64,000 nt of DNA from contig NC_017583.1 in NCBI RefSeq assembly GCF_000184345.1, positions 682,001-746,000 of the forward strand. Direction: 5' to 3'. This document shows positions 50,032-58,031 of this stretch, piece by piece (the first letter of the stretch is position 1; the number at the start of each line of letters is the position of its first letter). Origin of the DNA: Spirochaeta thermophila DSM 6578 (GTDB taxonomy: Bacteria; Spirochaetota; Spirochaetia; Winmispirales; Winmispiraceae). Both the position numbers and the translations under genes were made by a program. The notes beneath the pieces are model-generated. The model did not search any database, had not been told where the DNA came from, and worked only from the letters and a program-made list of their open reading frames with translations.

Positions 50032-51516
50032 ATGGACTTCGTGCAAGGAATGCTCTACGTATTCACGCCGCTTCACTTCGTCTATCTCTTCATCGGAGTA
50101 GCCGGCGGTATAGTGGTGGGTGCCCTCCCGGGTATCACCGGATCGGTGGGGATCATCCTCTTGCTCCCCTTCCTCTTCTACCTCGAACCTGCGAGCGCCC
50201 TCCTCATGCTCAGCGGGATGTTCTGTGGCGCCATCTATGGAGGTTCCATCCCTGCGATCCTCATCTCCACGCCGGGGACTCCTTCCTCCGCGGCCACGGT
50301 GCTCGACGGATACCCCATGGCGCAACGCGGGGAGGCCGGGAGGGCCCTGGGGATCGCCACCATCGCCTCGGCCACCGGTGGAATCGTCTCCACCCTCTGC
50401 ATGATCCTCATCGCTCCTCAGCTCGCGAGGGTGGCGCTCGCCTTCGGACCCGAGGAGTACTTCGCCCTCATGATATTCGCCCTCACCATCATCGCCTCGG
50501 TCTCCACCGGCATGATCCTGAAGGGCCTCATCTCCGGGTTCCTGGGGCTCCTCATCGCCTGCGTGGGGATAGATGAACTCACGGGCTATGCCCGGTTTTC
50601 ATTCGGGATACCACAACTCATGGCGGGCTTTCCGATGCTCGCCGTGCTCATAGGGCTCTTCGCCATATCGCAGGTCTTCATCGAGCTCAAGAACATAGGC
50701 AAGGAGCTTCCCCGGTATCATCAGAGGATAGAGCGGGTCATCCCTCCCCTCCGTGAACTGGCTCGGCTCATGAAGGTGATCATCCCCTTCTCGTTCCTCG
50801 GCACGTTCATAGGGATCATCCCCGGGACGGGGGGTACGATCGCCTCCTTCCTCGCCTACAACGAGGCCAGACGATTCTCGAAGGACCCGGATGGCTTCGG
50901 GAAAGGGGTCCCCGAAGGGATCGCGGCGCCGGAGGCGGCCAATAACGGCACCACAGGAGGGGCCATGGTGCCGCTCCTCACGCTGGGCGTTCCCGGCGAT
51001 GTGATCACCGCGGTGATGCTCGGCGCCCTCATCCTCATAGGCGTACGGCCCGGGCCGCTCCTCTTCAAAGAAGATCCGCAGCTCATCTCCTCGCTCTTCG
51101 TGGGGTTCTTCGTGGCCCAGTTGCTCATACTGCTGCTCGGCCTGGTGGGCGCCCGTCTTTTCCCCCTCATCCTCAGAATACGGGTGTCCCACCTTTTTCC
51201 CGTCATCCTCATGCTGTGCCTCGTGGGGGCCTTCTCCCTCAACAACAGCCTCTACGACGTGGGGGTGGCCCTGGCGTTCGGGGTGGTGGGCTACTTCATG
51301 AGGAAGGCGTCCTTCCCCGTGGCGCCCATGGTCCTCGGTGTGATCCTGGGCCCTCTCGCGGAGCGGGAGTTGGGCAAGGCCCTCATCATCTCCCACGGCG
51401 ACTGGAGTACCCTCGTGAGGTCTCCCATCGCGGTGGCCTTCTATGTGCTGGCGGTTCTCTCCATAGGGTATGCCCTGTGGAGGTCGAGAGGGCATGGTCA
51501 CACCTCTAGTCTTTGA
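50032..51516 (+). CDS. tctA: tripartite tricarboxylate transporter large membrane subunit
   Basis: A 494-residue inner membrane protein with 11-12 predicted helices. Family segments: GIVVGALPGITGSVGI near residue 25, GMFCGAIYGGSIPAILISTPGT near residue 65, and the internal repeat GTFIGIIPGTGGTIASF near residue 260, then EAANNGTTGGAMVPLLTLG. It is the transport channel of the TctCBA system, using an ion gradient. ATG 50032 follows GAGGAGTAAAGG. A small 7-bp hairpin (51500-51521) lies at its 3' end before the oxidoreductase gene. Confidence 0.93.
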   Translation: MDFVQGMLYVFTPLHFVYLFIGVAGGIVVGALPGITGSVGIILLLPFLFYLEPASALLMLSGMFCGAIYGGSIPAILISTPGTPSSAATVLDGYPMAQRGEAGRALGIATIASATGGIVSTLCMILIAPQLARVALAFGPEEYFALMIFALTIIASVSTGMILKGLISGFLGLLIACVGIDELTGYARFSFGIPQLMAGFPMLAVLIGLFAISQVFIELKNIGKELPRYHQRIERVIPPLRELARLMKVIIPFSFLGTFIGIIPGTGGTIASFLAYNEARRFSKDPDGFGKGVPEGIAAPEAANNGTTGGAMVPLLTLGVPGDVITAVMLGALILIGVRPGPLLFKEDPQLISSLFVGFFVAQLLILLLGLVGARLFPLILRIRVSHLFPVILMLCLVGAFSLNNSLYDVGVALAFGVVGYFMRKASFPVAPMVLGVILGPLAERELGKALIISHGDWSTLVRSPIAVAFYVLAVLSIGYALWRSRGHGHTSSL

Positions 51517-51565
51517 GGTGTATCTGAGTCTACCATGAGATCACTATGAGATCAGGGAGGATGTT

Positions 51566-52612
51566 ATGAGCCATGGGATAGGTATCGTGGGTACAGGAGG
51601 TATTGCGGACAAGCACGCACTCGCCGTAGGGCAGGTTGAGGGTGCAGAGCTCGTGGCGGTGATGAGTCGCTCGGAAGAGCGCGCGAAGGCGTTTGCCGAA
51701 CGGCATGGGTGCAGGGCGTACACCAGTATGTCGGAGTTCCTCGACGATCCTGAACTGGATATCGTTTCCATCTGTACTCCATCGGGGTACCACATGGAGC
51801 CGGCTCTCGAGGCCATAGCGGCAGGGAAACACCTGGTGGTGGAGAAGCCCCTCGAGATCACCTTGGAGCGATGCGACGCCATCATCGAAGCTGCGGCCCA
51901 AAAGGGAGTGAAGGTGATGGGGATCTTCCAGTCGCGGTTCTACGATGCCTCCAGGGTGCTCAAGGAGACGGTGGAGAAGGGCAGGTTCGGGAGGCTTGTG
52001 CTGGGGGATGCGTACGTGAAGTGGTACAGGTCCCAGGAGTACTACGACAGGGGTGAGTGGAAAGGGACGTGGCGCTTCGATGGGGGAGGGGCCCTCATGG
52101 TGCAGGCCATCCACGCGATCGACCTCCTGCAGTGGTACATGGGCAGAGTGGACACGGTGCAGGCCTACGCCAAGATACTCGGCCACGAGCGGATAGAGGT
52201 CGAAGACACGGCGGTGGCCACCCTCGAATTCGAGAACGGCGCCCTCGGGGTGATCGAGGGCTCCACCGCGGTGTATCCGGGTTTCCTCAAGCGGATCGAG
52301 ATCTCCGGGACCGAGGGATCGGCCATCATGGAGGAGGAGGATTTCAAGGCCTGGACGTTTGCGAAGGAGATCCCGGAGGACGAGGAGATCCGCCGGCGCT
52401 TCTCAGGCGCCACACGAACACAAGGCGGTGCCGCTGATCCAGGGGCGATCAGCCTCGAGGGGCATGTGCGTCAGTTCCAGGCCTTCGTGGATGCGCTGAG
52501 AGAGGGAAGAGAACCACCCGTGGATGGCTACGAGGCGCGCAAGGCGGTGGCGATCATCCTGGCGATCTACGAGAGCGCGAAGACCGGTCGGAAGGTGAAG
52601 GTGGACTACTGA
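51566..52612 (+). CDS. Gfo/Idh/MocA-family oxidoreductase
   Basis: A 348-residue NAD(P)-dependent dehydrogenase. The N-terminal Rossmann fold has GIVGTGGIADKHA, then ICTPSGYH, and the family motif EKPLEIT with the catalytic Lys; the C-terminal domain has GGGALMVQAIHAIDLLQW with the active-site Asp-His pair. These enzymes act on sugars, inositols and related hydroxy compounds. Its position after tctCBA and before a convergent GntR gene suggests it starts breakdown of the imported compound. ATG 51566 follows GGGAGGAT. The stop overlaps the GntR gene by seven bases. Confidence 0.92.
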   Translation: MSHGIGIVGTGGIADKHALAVGQVEGAELVAVMSRSEERAKAFAERHGCRAYTSMSEFLDDPELDIVSICTPSGYHMEPALEAIAAGKHLVVEKPLEITLERCDAIIEAAAQKGVKVMGIFQSRFYDASRVLKETVEKGRFGRLVLGDAYVKWYRSQEYYDRGEWKGTWRFDGGGALMVQAIHAIDLLQWYMGRVDTVQAYAKILGHERIEVEDTAVATLEFENGALGVIEGSTAVYPGFLKRIEISGTEGSAIMEEEDFKAWTFAKEIPEDEEIRRRFSGATRTQGGAADPGAISLEGHVRQFQAFVDALREGREPPVDGYEARKAVAIILAIYESAKTGRKVKVDY

Positions 52613-53343
52613 GTCTCCTCCCGACTGGGGAAAGCGTGGGGAATGGTCTTTGCCCACTGTTTCCTCTGGGTTCTCCTGTAGCTCTTCTCGAGGTGGTGTT
52701 TCATGGCCTGGCCGGCCTTTTCCCCGTGGCCCTCGCGGATGTGGGAGAGGATATCCCTGTGTTCCTCGAGGGCTTCTCTGTGTTCCTCGAGGGTGCGGGG
52801 TGCCTCCCCGTAGATCTTCCTGATCGCGTCGGTGATGAGGGGTACCAGGCGCATGATCACAGGGTTCCGGGTGGCCTCCGCGAGGCTCCGGTGAAACTCC
52901 ATCTCGGGCACGAGACCGATTTGACCGTCACGGATCTCTTGCTCCATCCGGGCGAGGATATCCTCAATGTGGGCGATGTCTTCAGGCGTACGCCGTTCCG
53001 CGGCGAGTTTTGCCACCGGCGGTTCCACGATGAGCCTCACCTCGATGAGGGCGAGCTGGAGGTTCTCGTCCATGAGGAACTCGAGCCCCAAGGGATCCTC
53101 CTGGAGCCCGGGGGTCCGGGAGACGTAGGTGCCCTTCCCCCGGACGATCTCTATGATGTTTTGTGAGACGAGGGTCTTTATCGCCTCCCTGATGGTGGGG
53201 CGGCTCACGCCGAAGAGCTGTGCGAGCTCGATCTCGTTGGGAAGCTTTTCTCCAGGGTTGAGTTTCTTCCGGCGGATGAGGTCTTTGATATGATCCGCAA
53301 TCTCCCGTGAGAGGTGGGTCTTCCCGTTCACCCGTCTGTACAT
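52606..53343 (-). CDS. GntR-family regulator with FCD domain, likely controller of the uptake cluster
   Basis: A 245-residue FadR-type GntR protein. The winged helix is in residues about 8-75 (LSREIADHIKDLIRRKKLNPGEKL; GVSRPTIREAIKTLVSQNIIE; RGKGTYVS). The FCD domain has ALIEVRLIVEPPVAKLAAER and the metal or ligand histidines in EFHRSLAEATRNP and HREALEEHRDILSHIREG, ending MKHHLEKSY. ATG 53343 has GGAGGATGC upstream and a promoter TTGATC-17-TACCAT. It most likely binds the GTC-T-GAC dyad in the promoter at 46273-46301. Convergent with the oxidoreductase gene. Confidence 0.92.
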   Translation of the reverse strand: MYRRVNGKTHLSREIADHIKDLIRRKKLNPGEKLPNEIELAQLFGVSRPTIREAIKTLVSQNIIEIVRGKGTYVSRTPGLQEDPLGLEFLMDENLQLALIEVRLIVEPPVAKLAAERRTPEDIAHIEDILARMEQEIRDGQIGLVPEMEFHRSLAEATRNPVIMRLVPLITDAIRKIYGEAPRTLEEHREALEEHRDILSHIREGHGEKAGQAMKHHLEKSYRRTQRKQWAKTIPHAFPSREETQ

Positions 53344-53358
53344 GCATCCTCCACTGGT

Positions 53359-53387
53359 ATGGTAGAACCTCTCGAAGGCATGATCAA
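53359..53387 (-). promoter_or_regulatory. promoter of the GntR gene
   Basis: On the minus strand TTGATC (53387-53382) and TACCAT (53364-53359) are 17 bp apart, 15 bp before the start codon. Confidence 0.55.
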
Positions 53388-53417
53388 GGAGGTGGAGAGG
53401 CTGGTGAGAGCCGGGGC

Positions 53418-53446
53418 TTGCCTCTGGTGGCAGATGTTACTATTTT
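53418..53446 (+). promoter_or_regulatory. promoter of the metal ABC transporter operon
   Basis: TTGCCT (53418-53423) and TATTTT (53441-53446) are 17 bp apart. The -10 overlaps the left arm of a large palindrome. Confidence 0.65.
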
Positions 53447-53462
53447 TAGCATACGCTAAAAA
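53443..53462 (+). promoter_or_regulatory. palindromic metalloregulator-type operator
   Basis: TTTTTAGC (53443-53450) and GCTAAAAA (53455-53462) are exact complements around ATAC. The TTAG...CTAA layout resembles DtxR/TroR-family sites, and its position on the -10 suits metal-dependent repression of the operon. Confidence 0.7.
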
Positions 53463-53483
53463 CTGTCGGGAAGGGATACGATA

Positions 53484-54440
53484 ATGAACCGTCGTCTGTT
53501 CGGTCTTCTTTTCATCGCCGTGCTCTTGCTCGCCGGATGCGAACGTGGAAAGGAGAGCGGAGCCGATGACCGTTCCACCGTGAGGGTGGCGGTCTCGCTC
53601 TTCCCCTACTACGACCTCGCACGCCGCGTAGGAGGCGATGCGGTCGAGGTCCACCTCCTCCTCCCCTGGGGCGCGAGCCCTCATGGGTACGAGCCCACGC
53701 CTCGTGACATACAGGTGGTGCAGTCTGCGCAGTATGTGATCTACACCAGCGATGAGCTCGAGCCGTGGATGGGGAGGCTCACCCGAGGGCTTCCCGATGA
53801 GGTGAAGGTGCTCACCCTGGAAGATGTCGCAGGCAGGGGGCTCCATCCCCATGAGGAGGAACATGCGGGGGAGGATGATCACGAAGCCTCGGAAGGCAAC
53901 CACCATGCCCCCCACCTGTGGCTCGATCCTCTGACCCTCGCGGCCCTTGCCCGTGCCTATGCCGAGGAGCTTGTGCAGGCCGTGCCCGATCGCGAGGAGG
54001 AGATAAGGTCCCGGCTCTCGGCCTACCTCGAGGGCCTGGAGGTCCTCGATCGGAGGATGGAGGAGCTGGTGGATGCTGCGCCTCGAAGAACGGTGGTCTT
54101 CGCCGGCCACAGGATGCTCGACGCATGGGCCGCACGGTACGGGGTGCAGGTGATCTATCCCTTCGAGAGCGCCTCCCCTTCGGCCGAGGTCCTCCCCCGC
54201 CAGGTGAGAGAGGTGCTCGGACACGTTCTTGAAGAAGAGGATGCTCCCGGCGTACTCTACGAAGCGGTCTCAGAGGTGAGGCTCGGCGGGTTCCTCGAGG
54301 CCGAGGGTATCGCGGTGTATCCTTTCTACGGGCTGCACACCCTCCCCAAGGAGATGGCCGATGAGGGATATGGGTACGTGGAGGTGTGGGAGATGAATCT
54401 CGCTTCTCTCAGGAAGGTGCTGTATGGCGCCACTGATTGA
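53484..54440 (+). CDS. znuA: zinc/manganese ABC transporter binding lipoprotein
   Basis: A 318-residue cluster A-I metal-binding protein (ZnuA/TroA/AdcA type). The lipobox is LLAGC with Cys19. Metal-binding histidines are seen in WGASPHGYEPTPRD, HLWLDP and FAGHRMLDAW. Between the first two lies a loop rich in His, Glu and Asp (residues about 118-145: LHPHEEEH, then GNHHAPH), which favours zinc over manganese. It hands metal to ZnuB/ZnuC. ATG 53484 follows GGAAGGGAT. The stop lies inside znuC (17-base overlap). Regulation through the palindrome at 53443-53462 is likely. Confidence 0.93.
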   Translation: MNRRLFGLLFIAVLLLAGCERGKESGADDRSTVRVAVSLFPYYDLARRVGGDAVEVHLLLPWGASPHGYEPTPRDIQVVQSAQYVIYTSDELEPWMGRLTRGLPDEVKVLTLEDVAGRGLHPHEEEHAGEDDHEASEGNHHAPHLWLDPLTLAALARAYAEELVQAVPDREEEIRSRLSAYLEGLEVLDRRMEELVDAAPRRTVVFAGHRMLDAWAARYGVQVIYPFESASPSAEVLPRQVREVLGHVLEEEDAPGVLYEAVSEVRLGGFLEAEGIAVYPFYGLHTLPKEMADEGYGYVEVWEMNLASLRKVLYGATD

Positions 54441-55122
54441 GGTGAGGGGCCTTGCCGCGGGCTACGGCACGCAGGAGGTCCTCACCGACGTGTCCTTTTC
54501 GGTGGAGGAGGGGGAATTCCTGGTCATCCTGGGCCCCAACGGATCGGGGAAGACCACCCTCGTCCGCACCCTCCTGGGGTTCGTCCGCCCGATGCGAGGG
54601 GATGTGCGGTTCGGGACGAAGGGCCTCCGCATAGGCTACGTGCCCCAGGAGGTGGACACCCGTGCGCAGTTCCCGGCCACCGTGGAGGAAGTGGTGTGTT
54701 CCGGCCTCTATACGCGCAGACTGCCGCGACCCGAAGCACGTCGGCGCGTGGATGAGTTGCTCGGCCTCCTGGGGATACGTGATCTGAGGCGGAAGAGACT
54801 CGATGCGCTTTCCGGCGGCCAGAGACAGCGGACCCTCCTCGCCCGTGCCTTGGTGGCCGATCCGGACCTCCTCGTGCTCGACGAGCCGACCGGTGCCCTC
54901 GATCCGAGGACGAGGGAGTGCTTCTACCTCACGCTGAGCGACATCAAGGGGCGCCACCCCGTCACGGTGATCATGGTCACCCACGACGTCACCGGTGTGC
55001 TCCCCTATGTGCAGAAGGTCCTCCTCCTCGACAGGAGGGTCCAGTTCTTCGGCACGCCCGAGGAGTTTGCGAACCAGGCCGCACGGCACTACTTCTCGCA
55101 CGGGGAGGTCGCCTGTGACTAG
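54424..55122 (+). CDS. znuC: zinc/manganese ABC transporter ATPase
   Basis: A 232-residue ABC ATPase with Walker A GPNGSGKTTL near residue 37, the Q-loop in IGYVPQEVD, signature LSGGQRQRTLLARAL, Walker B LLVLDEPTGALD and the switch His in MVTHDV. It powers the ZnuAB system. ATG 54424 lies in the end of znuA, with AAGGTG upstream. znuB follows 42 bases after the stop. The combination of the cluster A-I binding protein and the ABC-3 permease identifies the system as a divalent metal importer. Confidence 0.94.
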   Translation: MAPLIEVRGLAAGYGTQEVLTDVSFSVEEGEFLVILGPNGSGKTTLVRTLLGFVRPMRGDVRFGTKGLRIGYVPQEVDTRAQFPATVEEVVCSGLYTRRLPRPEARRRVDELLGLLGIRDLRRKRLDALSGGQRQRTLLARALVADPDLLVLDEPTGALDPRTRECFYLTLSDIKGRHPVTVIMVTHDVTGVLPYVQKVLLLDRRVQFFGTPEEFANQAARHYFSHGEVACD

Positions 55123-55164
55123 GTGTATTATGATACGCCGGTACGTCACCTCGAGGGTGCTGCC

Positions 55165-55986
55165 ATGATCGATCTCCTCTCCCTCGGTTTCGTGCAGAGG
55201 GCCTTTCTCACAGGCCTCGCCTTGAGCCTTCCGGCCTCGCTTCTGGGGATGTTCCTCATCCTCCGTCGGTTCTCCATGGTGGGCGACGGTCTCGCGCACG
55301 TGAGTTTCGCCACCGTGGCCCTGGGTCTCCTCGTGGGCACGCAACCCTTCCTCCTCTCCCTCCCTCTGGTGATCGCCGCCTCGCTCCTTCTTCTCTTCCT
55401 CGTGGAGCGGCGGGGGGCGTACGGGGATGCCGCAGTGGGCATGATCTCAGGTGCTGCGGTGGCCCTGGGTGTGGTGCTCGCGAGCGTGGCGGGCGGATTC
55501 AACGTGGACCTCTTCGCCTACCTCTTCGGGAGCATCCTCACCGTGACGTGGGGGGAGGTGTGGACGAGCCTCCTCTGGGCCGGGGTCGTGGTCGCGGGGA
55601 TCGTGGTGTGGTATCGCCCCCTCTTCATGGTGACATACGACCCCGAGTTCGCGCAGGTCCAGGGTCTCCGGGTGCGACGGTACGAGCGGGCCCTCATGGT
55701 GGCCACCGCAGTCACCGTGGTGTTGGGGATCCGGCTCGTGGGGGTGCTCCTCATCTCGAGCCTCATCGTGTTTCCTGCGAGCTGCGCCTTCCTCCTCCGG
55801 AAGGGGTTTGCTGTCACCCTCACCGTCACGGCCCTCGTCGGAGTGGCAGGCGTGGTCATCGGCATGACCGCCTCCCTCGCCTGGAACCTCCCCACGGGCC
55901 CGGCCATCGTCCTCGCCTACGCCCTCGTCTTCCTGCTCCTTGCCCTTATCCCCCTCCTCCACCGGGCGGTGCGCTCCCGGTCGTGA
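55165..55986 (+). CDS. znuB: zinc/manganese ABC transporter permease (ABC-3 family)
   Basis: A 273-residue ABC-3 permease with eight or nine hydrophobic helices. The segment RRFSMVGDGLAHVSFATVALG with the conserved GDGLAH motif is near residue 35, and GVLLISSLIVFPASCAF is the typical late helix. ATG 55165 is preferred, with GAGGG upstream; a TTA-like start in the same frame further up has no support. The last gene of znuACB, it is followed by the malic enzyme gene 63 bases later with no clear terminator. Confidence 0.92.
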   Translation: MIDLLSLGFVQRAFLTGLALSLPASLLGMFLILRRFSMVGDGLAHVSFATVALGLLVGTQPFLLSLPLVIAASLLLLFLVERRGAYGDAAVGMISGAAVALGVVLASVAGGFNVDLFAYLFGSILTVTWGEVWTSLLWAGVVVAGIVVWYRPLFMVTYDPEFAQVQGLRVRRYERALMVATAVTVVLGIRLVGVLLISSLIVFPASCAFLLRKGFAVTLTVTALVGVAGVVIGMTASLAWNLPTGPAIVLAYALVFLLLALIPLLHRAVRSRS

Positions 55987-56049
55987 ACCCCTTCCCCTTT
56001 TGGGCGCTTTTTGACATCCTGTGAGCCACACCCCTGTGGAGGAGGAGCC

Positions 56050-57330
56050 ATGTCCCTGAAGGAGCGCGCACTCGCCTACCATAAAGACCCGGTCCCGGGC
56101 AAGCTCGCCGTGAGGCCCACCAAGCCCTGTGACACCGCGGAGGAGCTCTCGCTCGCCTACACCCCCGGCGTGGCCGAGCCGGTGCGCGAGATCGCCCGCC
56201 TCCCCGAGGAGGTCTACGACTACACCGCCAAGGGGAACCTCGTGGCAGTGGTCTCGAACGGCACGGCCATCCTCGGCCTCGGGAACCTGGGGGCCCTCGC
56301 GAGCAAGCCCGTCATGGAGGGCAAGGCCGTGCTCTTCAAGCGATTCGCCGACATCGACGTCTTCGACATAGAGGTGGACACCACCGATCCCGACGAGTTT
56401 ATCCGCACCGTGAAGCTCATAAGCCCCACTTTCGGAGGCATCAACCTCGAGGACATCAAGGCCCCGGAGTGCTTCCATATCGAACAGCGGCTCATCGAGG
56501 AGTGTGACATCCCCGTGTTCCACGACGATCAGCACGGCACCGCCATCATCGCCACGGCCGGCCTCATCAACGCGTGCGAGCTCGCAGGGAAGAGGCTGGA
56601 GGACGTACGGGTGGTCTTCAACGGCGCCGGCGCGGCGGGGATCGCATGCGCCCGCATGTTCATAGCGGCCGGAGTGAAGAAGGAGCACATCGTGATGTGC
56701 GACAGGAAGGGCGTCATCCATAGAGGGAGGGATGACCTCAGCCCGGAGAAAACCGCATTCGCCGTCGATACACCCTTGCGGACCCTCTCAGAAGCCCTCA
56801 AGGGAGCCGATGTCTTCGTGGGGCTCTCGGTGGGAGGGGTGCTCAGCCAGGAGATGGTGAGGAGCATGGCGAAGAGTCCCATCATCTTTGCCATGGCGAA
56901 CCCCGACCCCGAGATCCCTTATCCCGAAGCCAAGGCGGTGCGGCCCGACCTCATCATGGCCACCGGCCGGAGCGACTTTCCCAACCAGATCAACAACGTA
57001 TTGGGGTTCCCCTTCATCTTCCGTGGAGCGCTCGACGTACGGGCGAGCCGCATCACCGAGGGCATGAAGATGGCGGCGGCGCGTGCCCTCGCCGAACTCG
57101 CCCGAGAGCCGGTGCCAGAAGAGGTCTCCCGGGCCTACGGGGGGGTACGATTCGCGTTCGGCCCTGAGTACATCGTACCCAAACCCTTCGATCCGCGGGT
57201 GATCGCCTACGAGTCCGTGGCCGTGGCCCGTGCCGCCTGTGAAGAAGGGGTGGCCCGCAGGCCCATCACCGACTGGGATGGTTACCGGGACTCTCTCCTC
57301 CGCCGGGTAGCGCGGTACTGGGGCACATGA
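56050..57330 (+). CDS. NAD(P)-dependent malic enzyme
   Basis: A 426-residue malic enzyme of the short bacterial MaeB/YtsJ type without a phosphotransacetylase domain. It converts malate to pyruvate and CO2 with reduction of NAD(P). Motifs: [14 protein letters not shown] (catalytic Tyr), [25 protein letters not shown] in part (catalytic Lys), CFHIEQRL and FHDDQHGTA (metal-binding Asp residues), and the cofactor fold [17 protein letters not shown] 56050 has GGAGGAGG upstream. It may feed pyruvate metabolism that supplies NADH to the hydrogenase downstream, but it is separated from hydCBA by a 206-base AT-rich gap with its own promoter. Confidence 0.94.
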   Translation: MSLKERALAYHKDPVPGKLAVRPTKPCDTAEELSLAYTPGVAEPVREIARLPEEVYDYTAKGNLVAVVSNGTAILGLGNLGALASKPVMEGKAVLFKRFADIDVFDIEVDTTDPDEFIRTVKLISPTFGGINLEDIKAPECFHIEQRLIEECDIPVFHDDQHGTAIIATAGLINACELAGKRLEDVRVVFNGAGAAGIACARMFIAAGVKKEHIVMCDRKGVIHRGRDDLSPEKTAFAVDTPLRTLSEALKGADVFVGLSVGGVLSQEMVRSMAKSPIIFAMANPDPEIPYPEAKAVRPDLIMATGRSDFPNQINNVLGFPFIFRGALDVRASRITEGMKMAAARALAELAREPVPEEVSRAYGGVRFAFGPEYIVPKPFDPRVIAYESVAVARAACEEGVARRPITDWDGYRDSLLRRVARYWGT

Positions 57331-57473
57331 GGATAGATGAAGGCTTCTATATAACGAGCAGCCAATATTCAAAAAAGTATTCGGGATGGTGGTGTATTGT
57401 CTCAAGTATTTCTATAAAAAGAAACAAATATGAGTCATAGTGCCTCATAAAGGCATCTTTCGAGAAATTTTTC

Positions 57474-57502
57474 TTGACAGCATTCCGGTATGGATTTAAA
57501 AT
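57474..57502 (+). promoter_or_regulatory. promoter of the hydrogenase operon
   Basis: TTGACA (57474-57479) and TAAAAT (57497-57502) are 17 bp apart, 34 bases before hydC. The 206-base gap before it is unusually AT-rich; it also holds a small hairpin TGCCT/AGGCA (57441-57455) that may end the malic enzyme transcript. Confidence 0.78.
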
Positions 57503-57536
57503 TATAGATACCAAAATCATCTTTCAGGAGGGCCCC

Positions 57537-58031
57537 ATGGCGCATATTGACCGGCCGTGGAAGGCGTATCCTCCCCGGAGAGACAACCTCCTCCTCATCC
57601 TCCACGATATCCAGGATCATAACCCCCGCAACTACCTCCCCGACGAGGAAGTGGAAGAGGTGGCCCGGTACCTGGGTATCCCGGTATCGGAGCTCGACGG
57701 CATCATCTCGTTCTACTCCATGTTCTCCCGGAGGCCTCGGGGGCGATACGTCATCCGTATGTGCGACTCGCTGGCCTGCAGGCTGGCCGGATCGCTCGAC
57801 CTCTACTTCGCCCTTCAGGAAGGGCTGGGGATCAAGAGAGGCCAGACCACGCCCGACGGCCTCTTCACCGTGGAGCTCGTCAACTGTCTGGGGTGCTGCG
57901 ACAAGGGCCCCTCGCTCATGGTGAACGACGAGCTCCATACCCGCATGACCCGGGAGAAGCTCGACCTTCTCCTCGAGGAACTCGCGAGAAGGGAGGGGGT
58001 GGCCTATGAACCACGCACGGTTCATTCTTGA
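57537..58031 (+). CDS. hydC: NuoE-like [2Fe-2S] subunit of the [FeFe]-hydrogenase
   Basis: A 164-residue thioredoxin-fold [2Fe-2S] protein of the NuoE/HydC family. The cluster ligands are in CDSLAC (C-x4-C) and CLGCC (first and fifth residues, C-x3-C) some 40 residues later. The helical N-terminus has LLILHDIQDHNPRNYLPDEEV. In trimeric hydrogenases this subunit relays electrons between the flavin subunit and the catalytic subunit. ATG 57537 follows AGGAGG by seven bases. It overlaps hydB by 26 bases. Confidence 0.94.
   Translation: MAHIDRPWKAYPPRRDNLLLILHDIQDHNPRNYLPDEEVEEVARYLGIPVSELDGIISFYSMFSRRPRGRYVIRMCDSLACRLAGSLDLYFALQEGLGIKRGQTTPDGLFTVELVNCLGCCDKGPSLMVNDELHTRMTREKLDLLLEELARREGVAYEPRTVHS

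Noticed and set aside
56011-56050. TTGACA at 56011 as a malic enzyme promoter
   Set aside because: No acceptable -10 hexamer lies 16-18 bp downstream.
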